NCBI RefSeq assembly: GCF_900103455.1
Contig: NZ_FNHI01000013.1
Coordinates: forward strand, 62,001-126,000
Source of the DNA: Streptomyces wuyuanensis
GTDB lineage: Bacteria; Actinomycetota; Actinomycetes; Streptomycetales; Streptomycetaceae
Direction: 5' to 3'
DNA length: 64,000 nucleotides
The notes under the pieces are model-generated. The model saw only the letters and a list, made by a program, of their open reading frames with translations. It did not search any database and was not told the DNA's origin. The position numbers were made by a program, and so were the translations under genes. Shown piece by piece: positions 1 to 8,244 of the stretch; position 1 is the stretch's first letter, and each line of letters opens with the position of its first letter.

Positions 1-374
1 TGGCGACGGAGGAGTACAACCTGCTCCACCCCGAGGAGGAGCAGCGCGTCCCGTACGTGACGCGGAAGCTCGGCGGCGCCGAGGGCCCGTTCGTGGCCGT
101 GTCCGACTGGATGCGTTCCGTACCGGACCAGATCGCCCGCTGGGTGCCCGGCCGCTACACCTCGCTGGGGGCGGACGGATTCGGCTTCGCGGACACCCGG
201 GGTGCGGCCCGCCGGTACTTCCACATCGACGCCCAGTCGATCGTGCTGGCGGTCCTCACCGAGCTGGCCCAGGAGGGCAAGGTCGACCGCTCGGTGCTGA
301 AGCAGGCCGTGGACCGCTACCAGCTGCTGGACGTGGCGGCGGCCGACCCGGGTGCCGCCGGCGGCGACGCGTAG
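1..374 (+). CDS. aceE: pyruvate dehydrogenase E1 component, C-terminal fragment
   Basis: Only the last ~123 codons lie in the window; the first complete codon begins at base 3 and the gene continues off the left edge. The visible part contains NLLHPEEE and RVPYVTRKL, then a DWMRSVPDQIARWVPG segment and a tail with YFHIDAQSIVLAVLTELA. These match the C-terminal domain of homodimeric AceE-type E1. This thiamine-diphosphate enzyme decarboxylates pyruvate and passes the acetyl group to the E2 lipoyl domain in the cytosolic pyruvate dehydrogenase complex. The last residues are Ala/Gly-rich and not conserved. Assignment is from memory of the family; the catalytic N-terminal domain cannot be checked here. 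Confidence 0.88.
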   Translation, partial: ATEEYNLLHPEEEQRVPYVTRKLGGAEGPFVAVSDWMRSVPDQIARWVPGRYTSLGADGFGFADTRGAARRYFHIDAQSIVLAVLTELAQEGKVDRSVLKQAVDRYQLLDVAAADPGAAGGDA

Positions 375-477
375 GTGTGCCGGGGACGGACCCGCGCGGG
401 CGTCCCCGTGCCCGGACGGACACGCGTGGGCGGGTGCGGGGGGAGGGCTCCCTCCGCACCCGCCTACGATCCCGGGC

Positions 478-1257
478 ATGAAGGAACGTACGGCGCAGAT
501 GCGCTGGGAGGCCCGCACGCAGGGGCCGCTGCTGGTGCTCGCCGTGGTGTTCGGCCTCGCGTACGCGGTGCCGATCGTGCTGCCGGACGCCCCCGGGTGG
601 GCCCACCAGGGCTGCCGGATCGTGGAGTGGACCGTCTGGGGCGCTTTCGCCGCCGACTACCTGGTGCGGCTGTCGCTGGCCCCGTACAAGTGGCTCTTCG
701 TGCGGAGGCATCCGCTGGACCTGCTCGCGGTGCTGCTGCCGCTGGTGCAGCCGCTGCGGCTGCTGCGGGTGGTCTCCACGCTCCTCCTGGTCGGCCGGCG
801 GGCCCGGATGGCCCCGCAGATCACGCTCACCACGTATGTGGCGGGTGCGGTGGTCGGGCTGATGATGTTCGGCTCGCTCGCGGTGCTGGCCGTCGAGCGG
901 GACGCGCCGGAGGGGAACATCCGGACGCTGGGTGACGCCGTGTGGTGGTCGTTCACCACGATGACGACCGTCGGCTACGGCGACCACGCGCCGACGACGG
1001 GCCTGGGACGGGTGCTCGCGGTCGGGCTGATGCTGTCCGGAATCGCGCTCCTCGGTGTCGTCACCGCCAACATCGCGGCCTGGTTCATCTCCCGCTTCGA
1101 GCGCGACGACGCCGAGGAGCGCCGCCGCACGGCCCTCCTGGAGGCCCTGACCCAGGAGGTCAGGGAGCTGCGGGCGGAGGTGGCGCGGCTGTCGGCGGGG
1201 CCGTCGGCCGCGGCCGACGAGCCCGCCGTACCGCCCCCTAGTTCTCCCACACCTTGA
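478..1257 (+). CDS. potassium channel, six-TM voltage-gated-like
   Basis: A 259-residue membrane protein with the K+ selectivity filter TTVGYGD near residue 163, flanked by a pore helix (WWSFTTM) and a last TM segment (LAVGLMLSGIALLGVVTANIAAWF). Several hydrophobic segments precede it. One has a weak S4-like pattern (PLRLLRVVSTLLLVGRRAR), so it resembles KvAP-type channels more than two-TM KcsA. The C-terminus after residue ~205 is a charged helix (ERDDAEERRRTALLEALTQEVRELRAEVARL, given here in outline as an E/R-rich heptad-like stretch) that probably multimerises as a coiled coil, then a Pro-rich tail. The ATG at 478 starts just before the first TM; an upstream extension is possible but reads as non-protein. 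The 3' end overlaps the convergent I36 gene by 20 nt. Confidence 0.85.
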   Translation: MKERTAQMRWEARTQGPLLVLAVVFGLAYAVPIVLPDAPGWAHQGCRIVEWTVWGAFAADYLVRLSLAPYKWLFVRRHPLDLLAVLLPLVQPLRLLRVVSTLLLVGRRARMAPQITLTTYVAGAVVGLMMFGSLAVLAVERDAPEGNIRTLGDAVWWSFTTMTTVGYGDHAPTTGLGRVLAVGLMLSGIALLGVVTANIAAWFISRFERDDAEERRRTALLEALTQEVRELRAEVARLSAGPSAAADEPAVPPPSSPTP

Positions 1258-1660
1258 ACGCCCGTACCCGGTACGGGGTCTGCGGCACCCAGGTCCCGCC
1301 GCCCGGGTACGTCTCGAACTCACCGGTCTCCGCGCACTCCGCCGACTGGTAGGCGGTGACGGGGCGGCCGGTGCGGTTGGCGAGGGCCTGGGCGCCGGCG
1401 CCCGCCGGGAGCGGAACGCAGGACTCGATGTCGATGCCGGACAGCTCGTGGACCTGGCGTGCCCCCGTGAAGCCCGGTTTCGCCCAGAGGCAGAGCTCGC
1501 CGGGGGCACAGCTGCCGAGCCGGGGCGGCGCGGCCTGCCCGCTCGGCGCCGCCGGTGCCGGGACGGCCGGAGCAGCGGGCCGGGGCACGGAGGCAGCGGC
1601 GGCGGGTGCGAGCAGGCACAGGGCGGCCAGGGCCGCTGTGGTGAGGACGGTCGTACGCAT
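1238..1660 (-). CDS. secreted peptidase inhibitor family I36 protein
   Basis: A 140-residue exported protein. Residues 1-23 form a signal peptide (MRTTVLTTAALAALCLLAPAAAA), followed by an Ala/Pro-rich linker. The mature C-terminal half carries the I36/SMI pattern: CAPGELCLW, a GFTG turn, a central Cys, a SAEC motif and the terminal FKVWEN. Members resemble the Streptomyces metalloprotease inhibitor SMI and small beta-sandwich proteins secreted by actinomycetes. Four cysteines could give two disulfides. A G-rich ribosome-binding site (GGGGG about 8 nt upstream) supports the ATG at 1658-1660. Whether it inhibits a protease cannot be told from sequence; many family members are uncharacterised. 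Confidence 0.8.
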   Translation of the reverse strand: MRTTVLTTAALAALCLLAPAAAASVPRPAAPAVPAPAAPSGQAAPPRLGSCAPGELCLWAKPGFTGARQVHELSGIDIESCVPLPAGAGAQALANRTGRPVTAYQSAECAETGEFETYPGGGTWVPQTPYRVRAFKVWEN

Positions 1661-1742
1661 GTGGATCTACCCCCGTGTCGGTGTGTCGGCAGGTGACCCG
1701 TACGGCGTCCTGACCGGTCCGCGCCCGTCGGGCCGTCCGTGC

Positions 1743-1761
1743 TGATCCACGCCGTGGATCA
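1743..1761. promoter_or_regulatory. 19-bp perfect palindrome, candidate operator
   Basis: TGATCCACG-C-CGTGGATCA is a perfect 9-1-9 inverted repeat about 85 bp upstream of the I36 start codon, in the 277-bp gap between the I36 gene and the end of the efflux gene. It is too short in loop and too far from any stop codon to be a convincing terminator, so a repressor or activator site is the better reading. No regulator is assigned. Confidence 0.4.
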
Positions 1762-1830
1762 CCTGACCGCACCCTGACCGGTGGCGAGGGCGGTCCGGAA
1801 GACCCGCCGGACCGGTTCACCCTGATAGGG

Positions 1831-1894
1831 GACAGCCCCGCCGGGACCTCCCCCGTGCCCTTCGGCTCGGGAGGGGCCCCACGGCGGGGCTGTC
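1831..1894. terminator. long compound hairpin terminator behind the DHA2 efflux gene
   Basis: GACAGCCCCGCC (1831-1842) pairs perfectly with GGCGGGGCTGTC (1883-1894). The interior contains further pairing CCTCCCCC/GGGAGGGG around a TTCG-type turn. It lies 44 bp past the efflux stop codon, a typical Streptomyces U-tract-less terminator. Confidence 0.75.
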
Positions 1895-1937
1895 GCGCAC
1901 GAGGGGTCGGCGCCTCGCGGGGGCTCGCGGCCCGGGG

Positions 1938-3542
1938 TCAGATGTGGGCCGCGCCCGCACCCGCCTCCGCGTTCTCGCCGCGCTTGGTGAAGAGGGCCAC
2001 CGCGGCCGCCACCACGGCGACGATGCCGGCGACGGTGAAGGCCATGCCCATGCCCGAGATGAAGGTGTCGTGGGTGACCTGGGTGATCTGCGCGGCGACC
2101 GGCTGCGGGGTGCCGGGCGCCAGCGGGGCCATACCGACCTCGACGGCCTGCTCGGCCAGGCCGAGCTGCTCCGGCGGCAGCGGCGGCAGCTCGGCGTCCG
2201 CCCAGTTCTCCGCGAGGTCCGAGCTGACCCTGGCCGACATCACCGCGCCCAGCACGGCCGTGCCGAGGCTGCCGCCGACCTGCATGGCGGCCTGCTGCAG
2301 ACCGCCCGCGACACCGGAGAGCTCCAGCGGGGCGTTGCCGACGATGACCTCGGTGGCGCCGACCATGACCGGGGCCAGGCCGAGACCGAGGAGCGCCAGC
2401 CACACGGACATGGGCAGGGTTTCGGTGTCCGCCGAAAGAGTGGTCATGCCGAACATCGCGACCGCGGTGCACACCATGCCGCCGACCAGCGGTACGCGCG
2501 GGCCGAACTTGGTGATGAGCGCACCGGCGAGCGGCGAGGAGACGATCATCATCGCGGTGAGCGGCAGCAGGTGCAGACCGCTGTCCACCGCGCTCATGCC
2601 GTGCACGTTCGCCAGGTAGAAGGTGACGAAGAACAGTCCGCCCATGAAGGCGAAGGCCATGAGCACCATCAGCACCGTGCCCGCGGAGACCGGGACGGAG
2701 CGGAACAGCCGCAGGGGGATGAGCGGCTCCGCCACCCGGGTCTCCCACACCGCGAACACCACGAAGAGGACCAGGGCACCGGCCAGCCAGCCCAGCGTGC
2801 TCGCCGAGCCCCACCCCCACTCACCGGCCTTGATGAGCGGCCAGATGAGGGCGAACATCGCGCCGGACAGCAGCACGATGCCGGGGATGTCGAAGGACCG
2901 CGGGGCGTTCTCGGCACGGTGGTCCCTGAGGATCACGAGGCCGAGGGCCAGCGCGACGACGCCTACGGGCACGTTGATGAAGAAGACGGACTGCCAGCTG
3001 ACGTGCTCGACGAGCACACCGCCGAGGATCGGACCGCCGGCGGTGGAGGCGCCGATGACCATGCCCCAGATGCCGATGGCCATGTTGAGCTTCTCGGCGG
3101 GGAAGGTGGCCCGCAGCAGGCCGAGCGCGGCGGGCATCAGCAGTGCGCCGAAGAGTCCCTGGAGCACGCGGAAGCCGACGACGAGGGCGATGGAGTCGGA
3201 GAGCCCGATCGCGGCGGAGGCCGCGGCGAAGCCCGCGACACCGATCAGGAAGGTCTGCCGGTGGCCGAAGCGGTCACCGAGCTTGCCGGCGGTGATCAGC
3301 GCGACGGCGAGCGCCAGCAGATATCCGTTGGTGATCCACTGGACGTCGGCCAGGGTCGCGCCGAGATCGCGCTGGATGGCCGGGTTGGCGATCGCGACGA
3401 TCGTGCCGTCCAGGGCCACCATCATCACGCCGATGGCCACGGCGAAGAGCGTCAGCCAGGGGTGGCCGCGGAGCCCCTTGGCCGGTGCCGGGGCGGGACC
3501 GCGGTCCACGGGCACCTTGTCGACGGTGGTCTGACTAGTCAT
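1938..3542 (-). CDS. DHA2-family (EmrB/QacA) MFS drug efflux transporter
   Basis: A 534-residue integral membrane protein with about 14 hydrophobic segments. Features include the family signature LDGTIVAIANPAIQRDLGA in the first TM/loop, GKLGDRFGHRQTFL (motif A) after TM2, and AALGLLRATFPAEKLNMAIGIWGMVIGASTAGGPILGG (motif C region, TM5, given here in part). DHA2 members are proton-coupled exporters of hydrophobic and cationic compounds. The gene is divergent from a TetR regulator (start 3669) across a 126-bp gap with two overlapping inverted repeats. That arrangement strongly suggests TetR-repressed, inducer-triggered efflux. The substrate cannot be predicted. A cytoplasmic C-terminal tail follows the last TM. 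Confidence 0.92.
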   Translation of the reverse strand: MTSQTTVDKVPVDRGPAPAPAKGLRGHPWLTLFAVAIGVMMVALDGTIVAIANPAIQRDLGATLADVQWITNGYLLALAVALITAGKLGDRFGHRQTFLIGVAGFAAASAAIGLSDSIALVVGFRVLQGLFGALLMPAALGLLRATFPAEKLNMAIGIWGMVIGASTAGGPILGGVLVEHVSWQSVFFINVPVGVVALALGLVILRDHRAENAPRSFDIPGIVLLSGAMFALIWPLIKAGEWGWGSASTLGWLAGALVLFVVFAVWETRVAEPLIPLRLFRSVPVSAGTVLMVLMAFAFMGGLFFVTFYLANVHGMSAVDSGLHLLPLTAMMIVSSPLAGALITKFGPRVPLVGGMVCTAVAMFGMTTLSADTETLPMSVWLALLGLGLAPVMVGATEVIVGNAPLELSGVAGGLQQAAMQVGGSLGTAVLGAVMSARVSSDLAENWADAELPPLPPEQLGLAEQAVEVGMAPLAPGTPQPVAAQITQVTHDTFISGMGMAFTVAGIVAVVAAAVALFTKRGENAEAGAGAAHI

Positions 3543-3555
3543 GCCGGAGACATTA

Positions 3556-3604
3556 TGTCAGCCACTGACAGTTGACAAAACATTTCATCCGCCGGTAACT
3601 GTCA
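3556..3604. promoter_or_regulatory. candidate TetR operator and promoter between efflux gene and regulator
   Basis: Two overlapping inverted repeats are visible: TGTCAG-CCA-CTGACA (3556-3570, perfect) and TGACAGTT (3566-3573) with AACTGTCA (3597-3604). The TTGACA at 3572-3577 is a consensus -35 for the regulator gene, with TAACTG at 3596-3601 as a possible -10. A repressor bound at the repeats would block both divergent promoters. This is inferred from sequence only. Confidence 0.6.
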
Positions 3605-3668
3605 CGTGGCTCACAAGTACGCTGAGCTGGGAAAAGCAACACAAGGACGACGGAGAGCGGGCCCATAG

Positions 3669-4388
3669 GTGACGGGAACCGGACTGCGTGAGCTGAAGAA
3701 GCAGCGCACCCGCGACGCCCTGCTGCGCGCGGCGCTGGAGCTCTTCACGACGCAGGGGTACGAGCACACGACGGTCGACGAGATCGCCGACGCCGTGGAG
3801 GTCTCCCAGCGCACCTTCTTCCGCTACTTCGCCAACAAGGAGGAGGTCGTCTTCGCCGTCCAGGACATGGTCGAGTCCCACTTCGTCGACGCGCTGCGCC
3901 GACGACCGCCGGAGGAAGGGCCGTTCGAGGCGATGCGCCACGCGGTGCGGTCGGCCTGGGACACCATAGGAGAGGCCATCGGGCAGGTCGTTCCGGTCGA
4001 ACTCCACATGCGGGCCTACCAGATGATCGAGTCGACGCCGTCCCTGATCGCCGTCCACCTGCGCCGCTCCGCCGAGCTGGACGAGCAGGTCGCCCGGCTG
4101 ATCGCCGACCGCGAGGGCCTAGACGTCGACACGGACCCCCGGCCGCGCGTCGCCGTCGCCGCCTTCGCCGCCGTGATGCGGGTCACCGGACGGCTCTGGG
4201 GGCAGGGCGAGGACGCGAGCGTCGAGGCCATCCGGGAGCTGACCGAGGACTACCTCGACCACCTGGAGCCCGCCCTCGCCACGGACTGGCGCAGCCCCGC
4301 CGCGCGTCCCGCCCGGGGCCGGACGGACCGGACGCGCCCGGACGCCGCGGACACGCCGGAACGTGAGGCCGGCGCACACACGGAGTAG
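3669..4388 (+). CDS. TetR/AcrR-family transcriptional regulator
   Basis: A 239-residue protein with an N-terminal helix-turn-helix: RDALLRAALELFTTQGYEHTTVDEIADAVEVSQRTFFRYFANKEEVV in outline, ending in the FFRYFANKEE hallmark. The ligand-binding domain occupies residues ~60-205, and a basic, disordered tail (RPARGRTDRTRPD) follows. The start is a GTG at 3669. It is divergent from the DHA2 exporter, and the shared palindromes suggest it represses both genes until an inducer binds. The downstream stop is followed by a small hairpin. The inducer is unknown. Confidence 0.92.
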   Translation: MTGTGLRELKKQRTRDALLRAALELFTTQGYEHTTVDEIADAVEVSQRTFFRYFANKEEVVFAVQDMVESHFVDALRRRPPEEGPFEAMRHAVRSAWDTIGEAIGQVVPVELHMRAYQMIESTPSLIAVHLRRSAELDEQVARLIADREGLDVDTDPRPRVAVAAFAAVMRVTGRLWGQGEDASVEAIRELTEDYLDHLEPALATDWRSPAARPARGRTDRTRPDAADTPEREAGAHTE

Positions 4389-4423
4389 CCGCACGCCGTC
4401 GCGCGCCCCCAGACGCGTGATCT

Positions 4424-4444
4424 CCCTCACGGTCGCCGTGAGGG
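4424..4444. terminator. 9-bp stem hairpin after the TetR gene
   Basis: CCCTCACGG-TCG-CCGTGAGGG is a perfect 9-3-9 inverted repeat 36 bp past the TetR stop. It is also only 30 bp before the next start codon (4475), so it could instead act as an operator or leader hairpin for the hydrolase gene. Confidence 0.5.
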
Positions 4445-4474
4445 CCCCCGGGCTCGCCCTAGGCTGTTCCCCCA

Positions 4475-5686
4475 GTGACTGCTTTCGACTCCTCCCCCAC
4501 ACTGAACGTCTGGCGCGCCCTCCTCGCTCTCGCCGTGGTGTTCGTGCTGCTCGCGACCACCGGCTGGACCGCTGTACGGCACCAACGCGGTCCCGTCGAC
4601 GCCCGGGTGACCGCGCTCGCCGCGTGGGAGCAGGCCCGTGTCGGGCACCGCGCGCTCCCGGACCCGGAGTCGTCCCCCGGCGTCCTGGCCGGATTCTTCT
4701 CCTCCCTCGGAGCCAGGAAGGCGGCCTCGCTGGCGGATCGCCATCCGCTCGTCGTGGGCAATCTCAACGGTGCGCCGGTGACGCTGCGCTACCGCGCCAA
4801 CCGGATCGCACTGGACCAGGCGCGCCAGGAGGAGAAGCGGCGGATGCGCGACGGCAGGCTCTCCGCCGAGGGGCGCCACGAGGCGAGCCGGCGCATGCAC
4901 CGGTACGAGTCGCTGCTGCGCCCCGGCCGCCAGATCCTCGCCTTCGACCCGAGCGGGAAGGGCCGTGTCGCCGAGGTCTTCGGCGATCTCGACCGGGCGC
5001 GGCGGGTCTCCGTGATCGTCCCCGGAGTCGACACCAACCTCCTGACGTTCGAGCGGAGCAAGCGCAAGTACTCCGCCCCGGTGGGCATGGCGCAGTCCCT
5101 CTACACGGCGGAGCGCGCCGCCGCCCCCTCCGTGCGCACGGCCGTCATCGCCTGGGCCGACTACACCTCGCCCGCGGGCGTCGGACTCGACGCCTCCACC
5201 GGCCGGCTCGCCGCGAACGGCGCGAACCGCCTGGTGGCCCTGACGGGGGCGCTGCCCGGCCGGGCCGAGGTGTCGCTGTTCTGCCACAGCTACGGCTCGG
5301 TGGTATGCGGGGTCGCCGCGCGCGAACTGCCCGGACGGGTCCGTGACATGGCGGTCGCGGGCAGCCCCGGCATGCGCGCCGAGACCGCGGCCCAGCTGGG
5401 CACGGACGCCCGGGTGTGGGCGATGCGGGACAGCGACGACTGGATCGAGGACGTGCCGTACCTGGAGGTCGGCGGGCTCGGCCACGGCGCCGACCCGGTG
5501 ACGCCGGACTTCGGGGCACGGGTGCTGTCGGCGGCGGGAGCGGTCGGCCACACCGGCTATTTCGAGCCGGGCACGGAGAGCCTCAGCAACTTCGCCGAGA
5601 TAGGCGTCGGTTCGTACCGGACGGTCAGCTGCGAAGACGGCAACTCCGCGTGCCGCAGTGGAATTTACGGTGCGGAAGTGATCTGA
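4475..5686 (+). CDS. DUF1023 alpha/beta hydrolase, membrane-anchored or secreted
   Basis: A 403-residue protein. Residues ~12-32 are a hydrophobic N-terminal segment (LLALAVVFVLLATTGWTAV), probably an uncleaved signal anchor. The catalytic core has LVVGNLNGAP, RQILAFDP and GRVAEVFGDLDRA, then the nucleophile elbow CHSYGSVVCG (Ser near residue 271). These are the hallmarks of DUF1023 hydrolases of actinobacteria. A charged helical insertion rich in Q/E/K/R occupies residues ~110-145. The C-terminus carries two cysteines (SCEDGNSAC). The start is GTG, just after a 9-bp inverted repeat. A paralogue with the same motifs lies at 9122-10192. The substrate is unknown; the extracytoplasmic location suggests cell-envelope or lipid ester hydrolysis. 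Confidence 0.82.
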   Translation: MTAFDSSPTLNVWRALLALAVVFVLLATTGWTAVRHQRGPVDARVTALAAWEQARVGHRALPDPESSPGVLAGFFSSLGARKAASLADRHPLVVGNLNGAPVTLRYRANRIALDQARQEEKRRMRDGRLSAEGRHEASRRMHRYESLLRPGRQILAFDPSGKGRVAEVFGDLDRARRVSVIVPGVDTNLLTFERSKRKYSAPVGMAQSLYTAERAAAPSVRTAVIAWADYTSPAGVGLDASTGRLAANGANRLVALTGALPGRAEVSLFCHSYGSVVCGVAARELPGRVRDMAVAGSPGMRAETAAQLGTDARVWAMRDSDDWIEDVPYLEVGGLGHGADPVTPDFGARVLSAAGAVGHTGYFEPGTESLSNFAEIGVGSYRTVSCEDGNSACRSGIYGAEVI

Positions 5687-5772
5687 CGCGCGTAGAGCAC
5701 TGTGGCGAGGGGCATATGACCGCCTTGTTCACGGGGGCGACGCGCGGGCGCCCGCCGCATACGATGAGGCGC

Positions 5773-6639
5773 ATGGGTGATGTGCTGGCCGGAATTCATG
5801 CCACCTGGGAGTTCGAACCGGACTCCGTGCTCATCCGCTTCACTCGGGGGAACCGCGGTACGCCGAAGCTGTTCCAGGTGCTGGACGAACGGCACGTCCC
5901 CCTCGAAGCGCTCGAGTCGGTGACCCTCTCCCCGGGCAAACGCGGCACCGTCGTGCTGCACGCGGTGCCGAGACCAGGTGCCGATCCGCTGATGGACGCG
6001 GCGGCGGGCCAGCTGAAGGAGGGCGCGGACCCGTACCGGCTGGTGCTGCCGGCGGATCGCGAGACGCTGGCCGAGTACTACGCCGACGAGCTGCGCGCCG
6101 TGCTGCCCGGCCCCGGTGCCGGCCCCGCGGCCCGGTACCTGGTCTCGTCCGTCGGCGCGCCGCGGCAGTTCAAGGCGTACGACGGCAAGGCGGTGTTCGA
6201 CGGGGACAGGGTGTCCTTCCGCTGGTCGTGGACGGGTGCCTCGTCGGCGAAGTGGAAGGCCGGCGACCAGAGCTACGCCGTATCCGAGCTGACCGGGGTC
6301 GAGTGGCGCTCCCCGGAGGTGTTCGACGGCCATCTGCGGCTGCTGCTCCGGGGCGCCCCGGGCGGTACCGGGGAGCGGCCCTCGCAGGCCGACCAGGACC
6401 CCGCCGCGGTCGTCTTCGGCCTCGGTTACGGACCGGTGCACGAATCGCTGCCGTTCGCGGCCGCTGTCCTCGAGGCGGTCCGCGAGGCCGCGCCCGTGCA
6501 GCCGGCGGCACCCGCGCACCCGCACGACCCGGCGGGCGTCGCGGAACGGATACGGCACCTCGGCGAACTGCACAGCTCGGGGCTCGTCACGGACGAGGAG
6601 TTCCGCGCCAAGAAGGCCGAGCTGCTCGCGGAGCTGTAG
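5773..6639 (+). CDS. DUF4429 domain protein with C-terminal SHOCT domain
   Basis: A 288-residue cytosolic protein. Two similar beta-rich units resembling DUF4429 are visible: residues ~5-105 (GIHATWEFEPDSVLIRFTRG) and ~130-245 (AYDGKAVFDGDRVSFRWSW). The C-terminal ~32 residues form a SHOCT domain (ERIRHLGELHSSGLVTDEEFRAKKAELLAEL, abbreviated), a short helical module found at the ends of many bacterial proteins and thought to mediate oligomerisation. The ATG at 5773 is preceded by GAGG at good spacing; an upstream in-frame extension overlaps the previous gene and was rejected. Function unknown. Confidence 0.8.
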   Translation: MGDVLAGIHATWEFEPDSVLIRFTRGNRGTPKLFQVLDERHVPLEALESVTLSPGKRGTVVLHAVPRPGADPLMDAAAGQLKEGADPYRLVLPADRETLAEYYADELRAVLPGPGAGPAARYLVSSVGAPRQFKAYDGKAVFDGDRVSFRWSWTGASSAKWKAGDQSYAVSELTGVEWRSPEVFDGHLRLLLRGAPGGTGERPSQADQDPAAVVFGLGYGPVHESLPFAAAVLEAVREAAPVQPAAPAHPHDPAGVAERIRHLGELHSSGLVTDEEFRAKKAELLAEL

Positions 6640-6769
6640 GAACCCGTACCCGGCGAACCGCACCGGGCCGCGGAAACCACCGGTACCGCCCGACGTCACA
6701 CCCGGACCGCGCCGGCACCACCGGCACGCCGTGACCACCGCACGCCCCGACCGGACCGCGGCACGGGAG

Positions 6770-6812
6770 GTCATACCGGGGTATGACATCCCGTCCGGCC
6801 CTCCGGTATGAC
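6770..6812. promoter_or_regulatory. perfect palindrome upstream of the sensor kinase
   Basis: GTCATACC-GG-GGTATGAC (6770-6787) is a perfect 8-2-8 inverted repeat. A half-site GGTATGAC recurs at 6805-6812, 25 bp downstream. The core ATACC-N2-GGTAT also occurs upstream of the hydrolase gene at 9122. It is probably the binding site of the response regulator encoded at 8241-8921, giving autoregulation. Confidence 0.6.
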
Positions 6813-6849
6813 GCGGCCGCCTCTCCGGGGTGCCTACGCTGGAGCCGCC

Positions 6850-8244
6850 ATGACCACCACGCCCTCCTCCGCCGGGAACGGCCGCCCGGAACCGGCACGG
6901 GCGTCCCGGGCCGGGAGCCTGCTGCGGGACGCCGCCCGCTCGAAGCCCGCGCGACAGGCCCGTTCCGCCGCTCGGGAGGCCCTGCGGTCGCTCGCCGCGG
7001 CGCTCACCACACCGGCACCGCCGTCTGGCCCCCCGCTGCCGAGGACGTCCTCGCGCACCCGGCGGTGGCTGCCGTACGCGCTGGGGCTGGCCGCCGTGAG
7101 TGCGCTCCTGCCCGTCACGATCAACGTCCTCACCCAGGACTACCGCCTCGGCGGCGCCCTCGCCGGAGCCCTGGCCACGGCCCAGACCGCCCCGCTGCTG
7201 CTGGCCGTGACCCGGCCGCTGAAGGCGTGGTGGATCGTCTTCGCCGCCGATGTGCTCGGCGCGGTGGCCCTGCTGGGCGCGGACGGCACGGAGGGCAGGA
7301 GCTGGCCCTGGACGCCGATGGCGGTCGTCGGCTACCTGCTGCTGATGCTGTGCCTGGGGCTGCGCGAGCGACGGCGCACCCTGGTGGCCGTCTGGCTGCT
7401 GACGGGCGCGGCCGGTTTCCTCTTCGAGCTGGTCTCGCAGCGGCTCAGTGACGGCATCCACGTACTGCTGTTCGTGCTGAGCGGGATCGTGCTGCTGGTC
7501 GCCGACACCCTGCGCACCCGGGGCGAGGTGCAGCGGCGACTCGCCGAGCAGGAGACCATCAGCGAAGCCGAACGGGCCCGGCGCACCCTGCTGGAGGAGC
7601 GCGCCCGCATCGCCCGCGAGTTGCACGACGTGGTCGCCCACCACATGTCCGTGATCACCGTGCAGGCCGACTCGGCGCCGTACCGGATCGACGGGCTGTC
7701 CCCCGCCGCCCGGGAGGAGTTCGCGACGATCGCGGCCGGAGCACGGGAGTCCCTGACCGAGATGCGGCGGCTCCTCGCGGTGCTGCGCAGCGAGGGCTCC
7801 GAGGGCGAGCGCGCGCCGCAGCCCGGCCTCGACCGGCTCCAGCAGATGGTGGAGGCGACGGTTCGGGCCGGGGTGCCGGCCGAACTGTCGCTCGCAGCGG
7901 ACCCGGGCGACGTACCGCAGGCGGTGGACCTCTCGGCGTACCGCATCGTGCAGGAGGCACTGGCGAACGTGGTGCGGCACGCACCGGGAGCGGCGACGCG
8001 GGTCTCGGTCGGCTCGGACGACGCCCATCTGACGGTGCTCGTGGTCAACGGCCCCGCGGCGGAACCCGTTTCACCGCTGGAGGCGTCCGGGACCGGACAC
8101 GGGCTGGTCGGGATGCGCGAACGCGTACGGTTGACCGGCGGCACCCTGGACGCCGGGCCGCTGCCGGACGGCGGCTTCCGGATCGCCGCACGCATGCCGC
8201 TGACGACCGTGGCGGACCCGGACGAGGTGAAGGACCCCAGTTGA
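6850..8244 (+). CDS. NarL-type sensor histidine kinase
   Basis: A 464-residue membrane kinase. After a ~70-residue basic cytosolic lead there are about six TM segments (residues ~75-225) with almost no extracellular domain. A dimerisation/phosphoacceptor helix follows, with ARELHDVVAHHMSVI (His near residue 259), which is HisKA_3. The HATPase_c domain has N-box EALANVVRHA and G-box GTGHGLVGMRERV. It autophosphorylates and passes phosphate to the response regulator, whose TTG start overlaps its stop by 4 nt. The ATG at 6850 has GGAG 6 nt upstream and was preferred over the in-frame ATG at 6808, which would overlap the half-site operator. Confidence 0.9.
   Translation: MTTTPSSAGNGRPEPARASRAGSLLRDAARSKPARQARSAAREALRSLAAALTTPAPPSGPPLPRTSSRTRRWLPYALGLAAVSALLPVTINVLTQDYRLGGALAGALATAQTAPLLLAVTRPLKAWWIVFAADVLGAVALLGADGTEGRSWPWTPMAVVGYLLLMLCLGLRERRRTLVAVWLLTGAAGFLFELVSQRLSDGIHVLLFVLSGIVLLVADTLRTRGEVQRRLAEQETISEAERARRTLLEERARIARELHDVVAHHMSVITVQADSAPYRIDGLSPAAREEFATIAAGARESLTEMRRLLAVLRSEGSEGERAPQPGLDRLQQMVEATVRAGVPAELSLAADPGDVPQAVDLSAYRIVQEALANVVRHAPGAATRVSVGSDDAHLTVLVVNGPAAEPVSPLEASGTGHGLVGMRERVRLTGGTLDAGPLPDGGFRIAARMPLTTVADPDEVKDPS

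Noticed and set aside
256..1509. Long minus-strand open frame over the potassium-channel gene
   Set aside because: Arginine/proline-rich shadow translation of the K+ channel, whose TTVGYGD filter settles the true strand.
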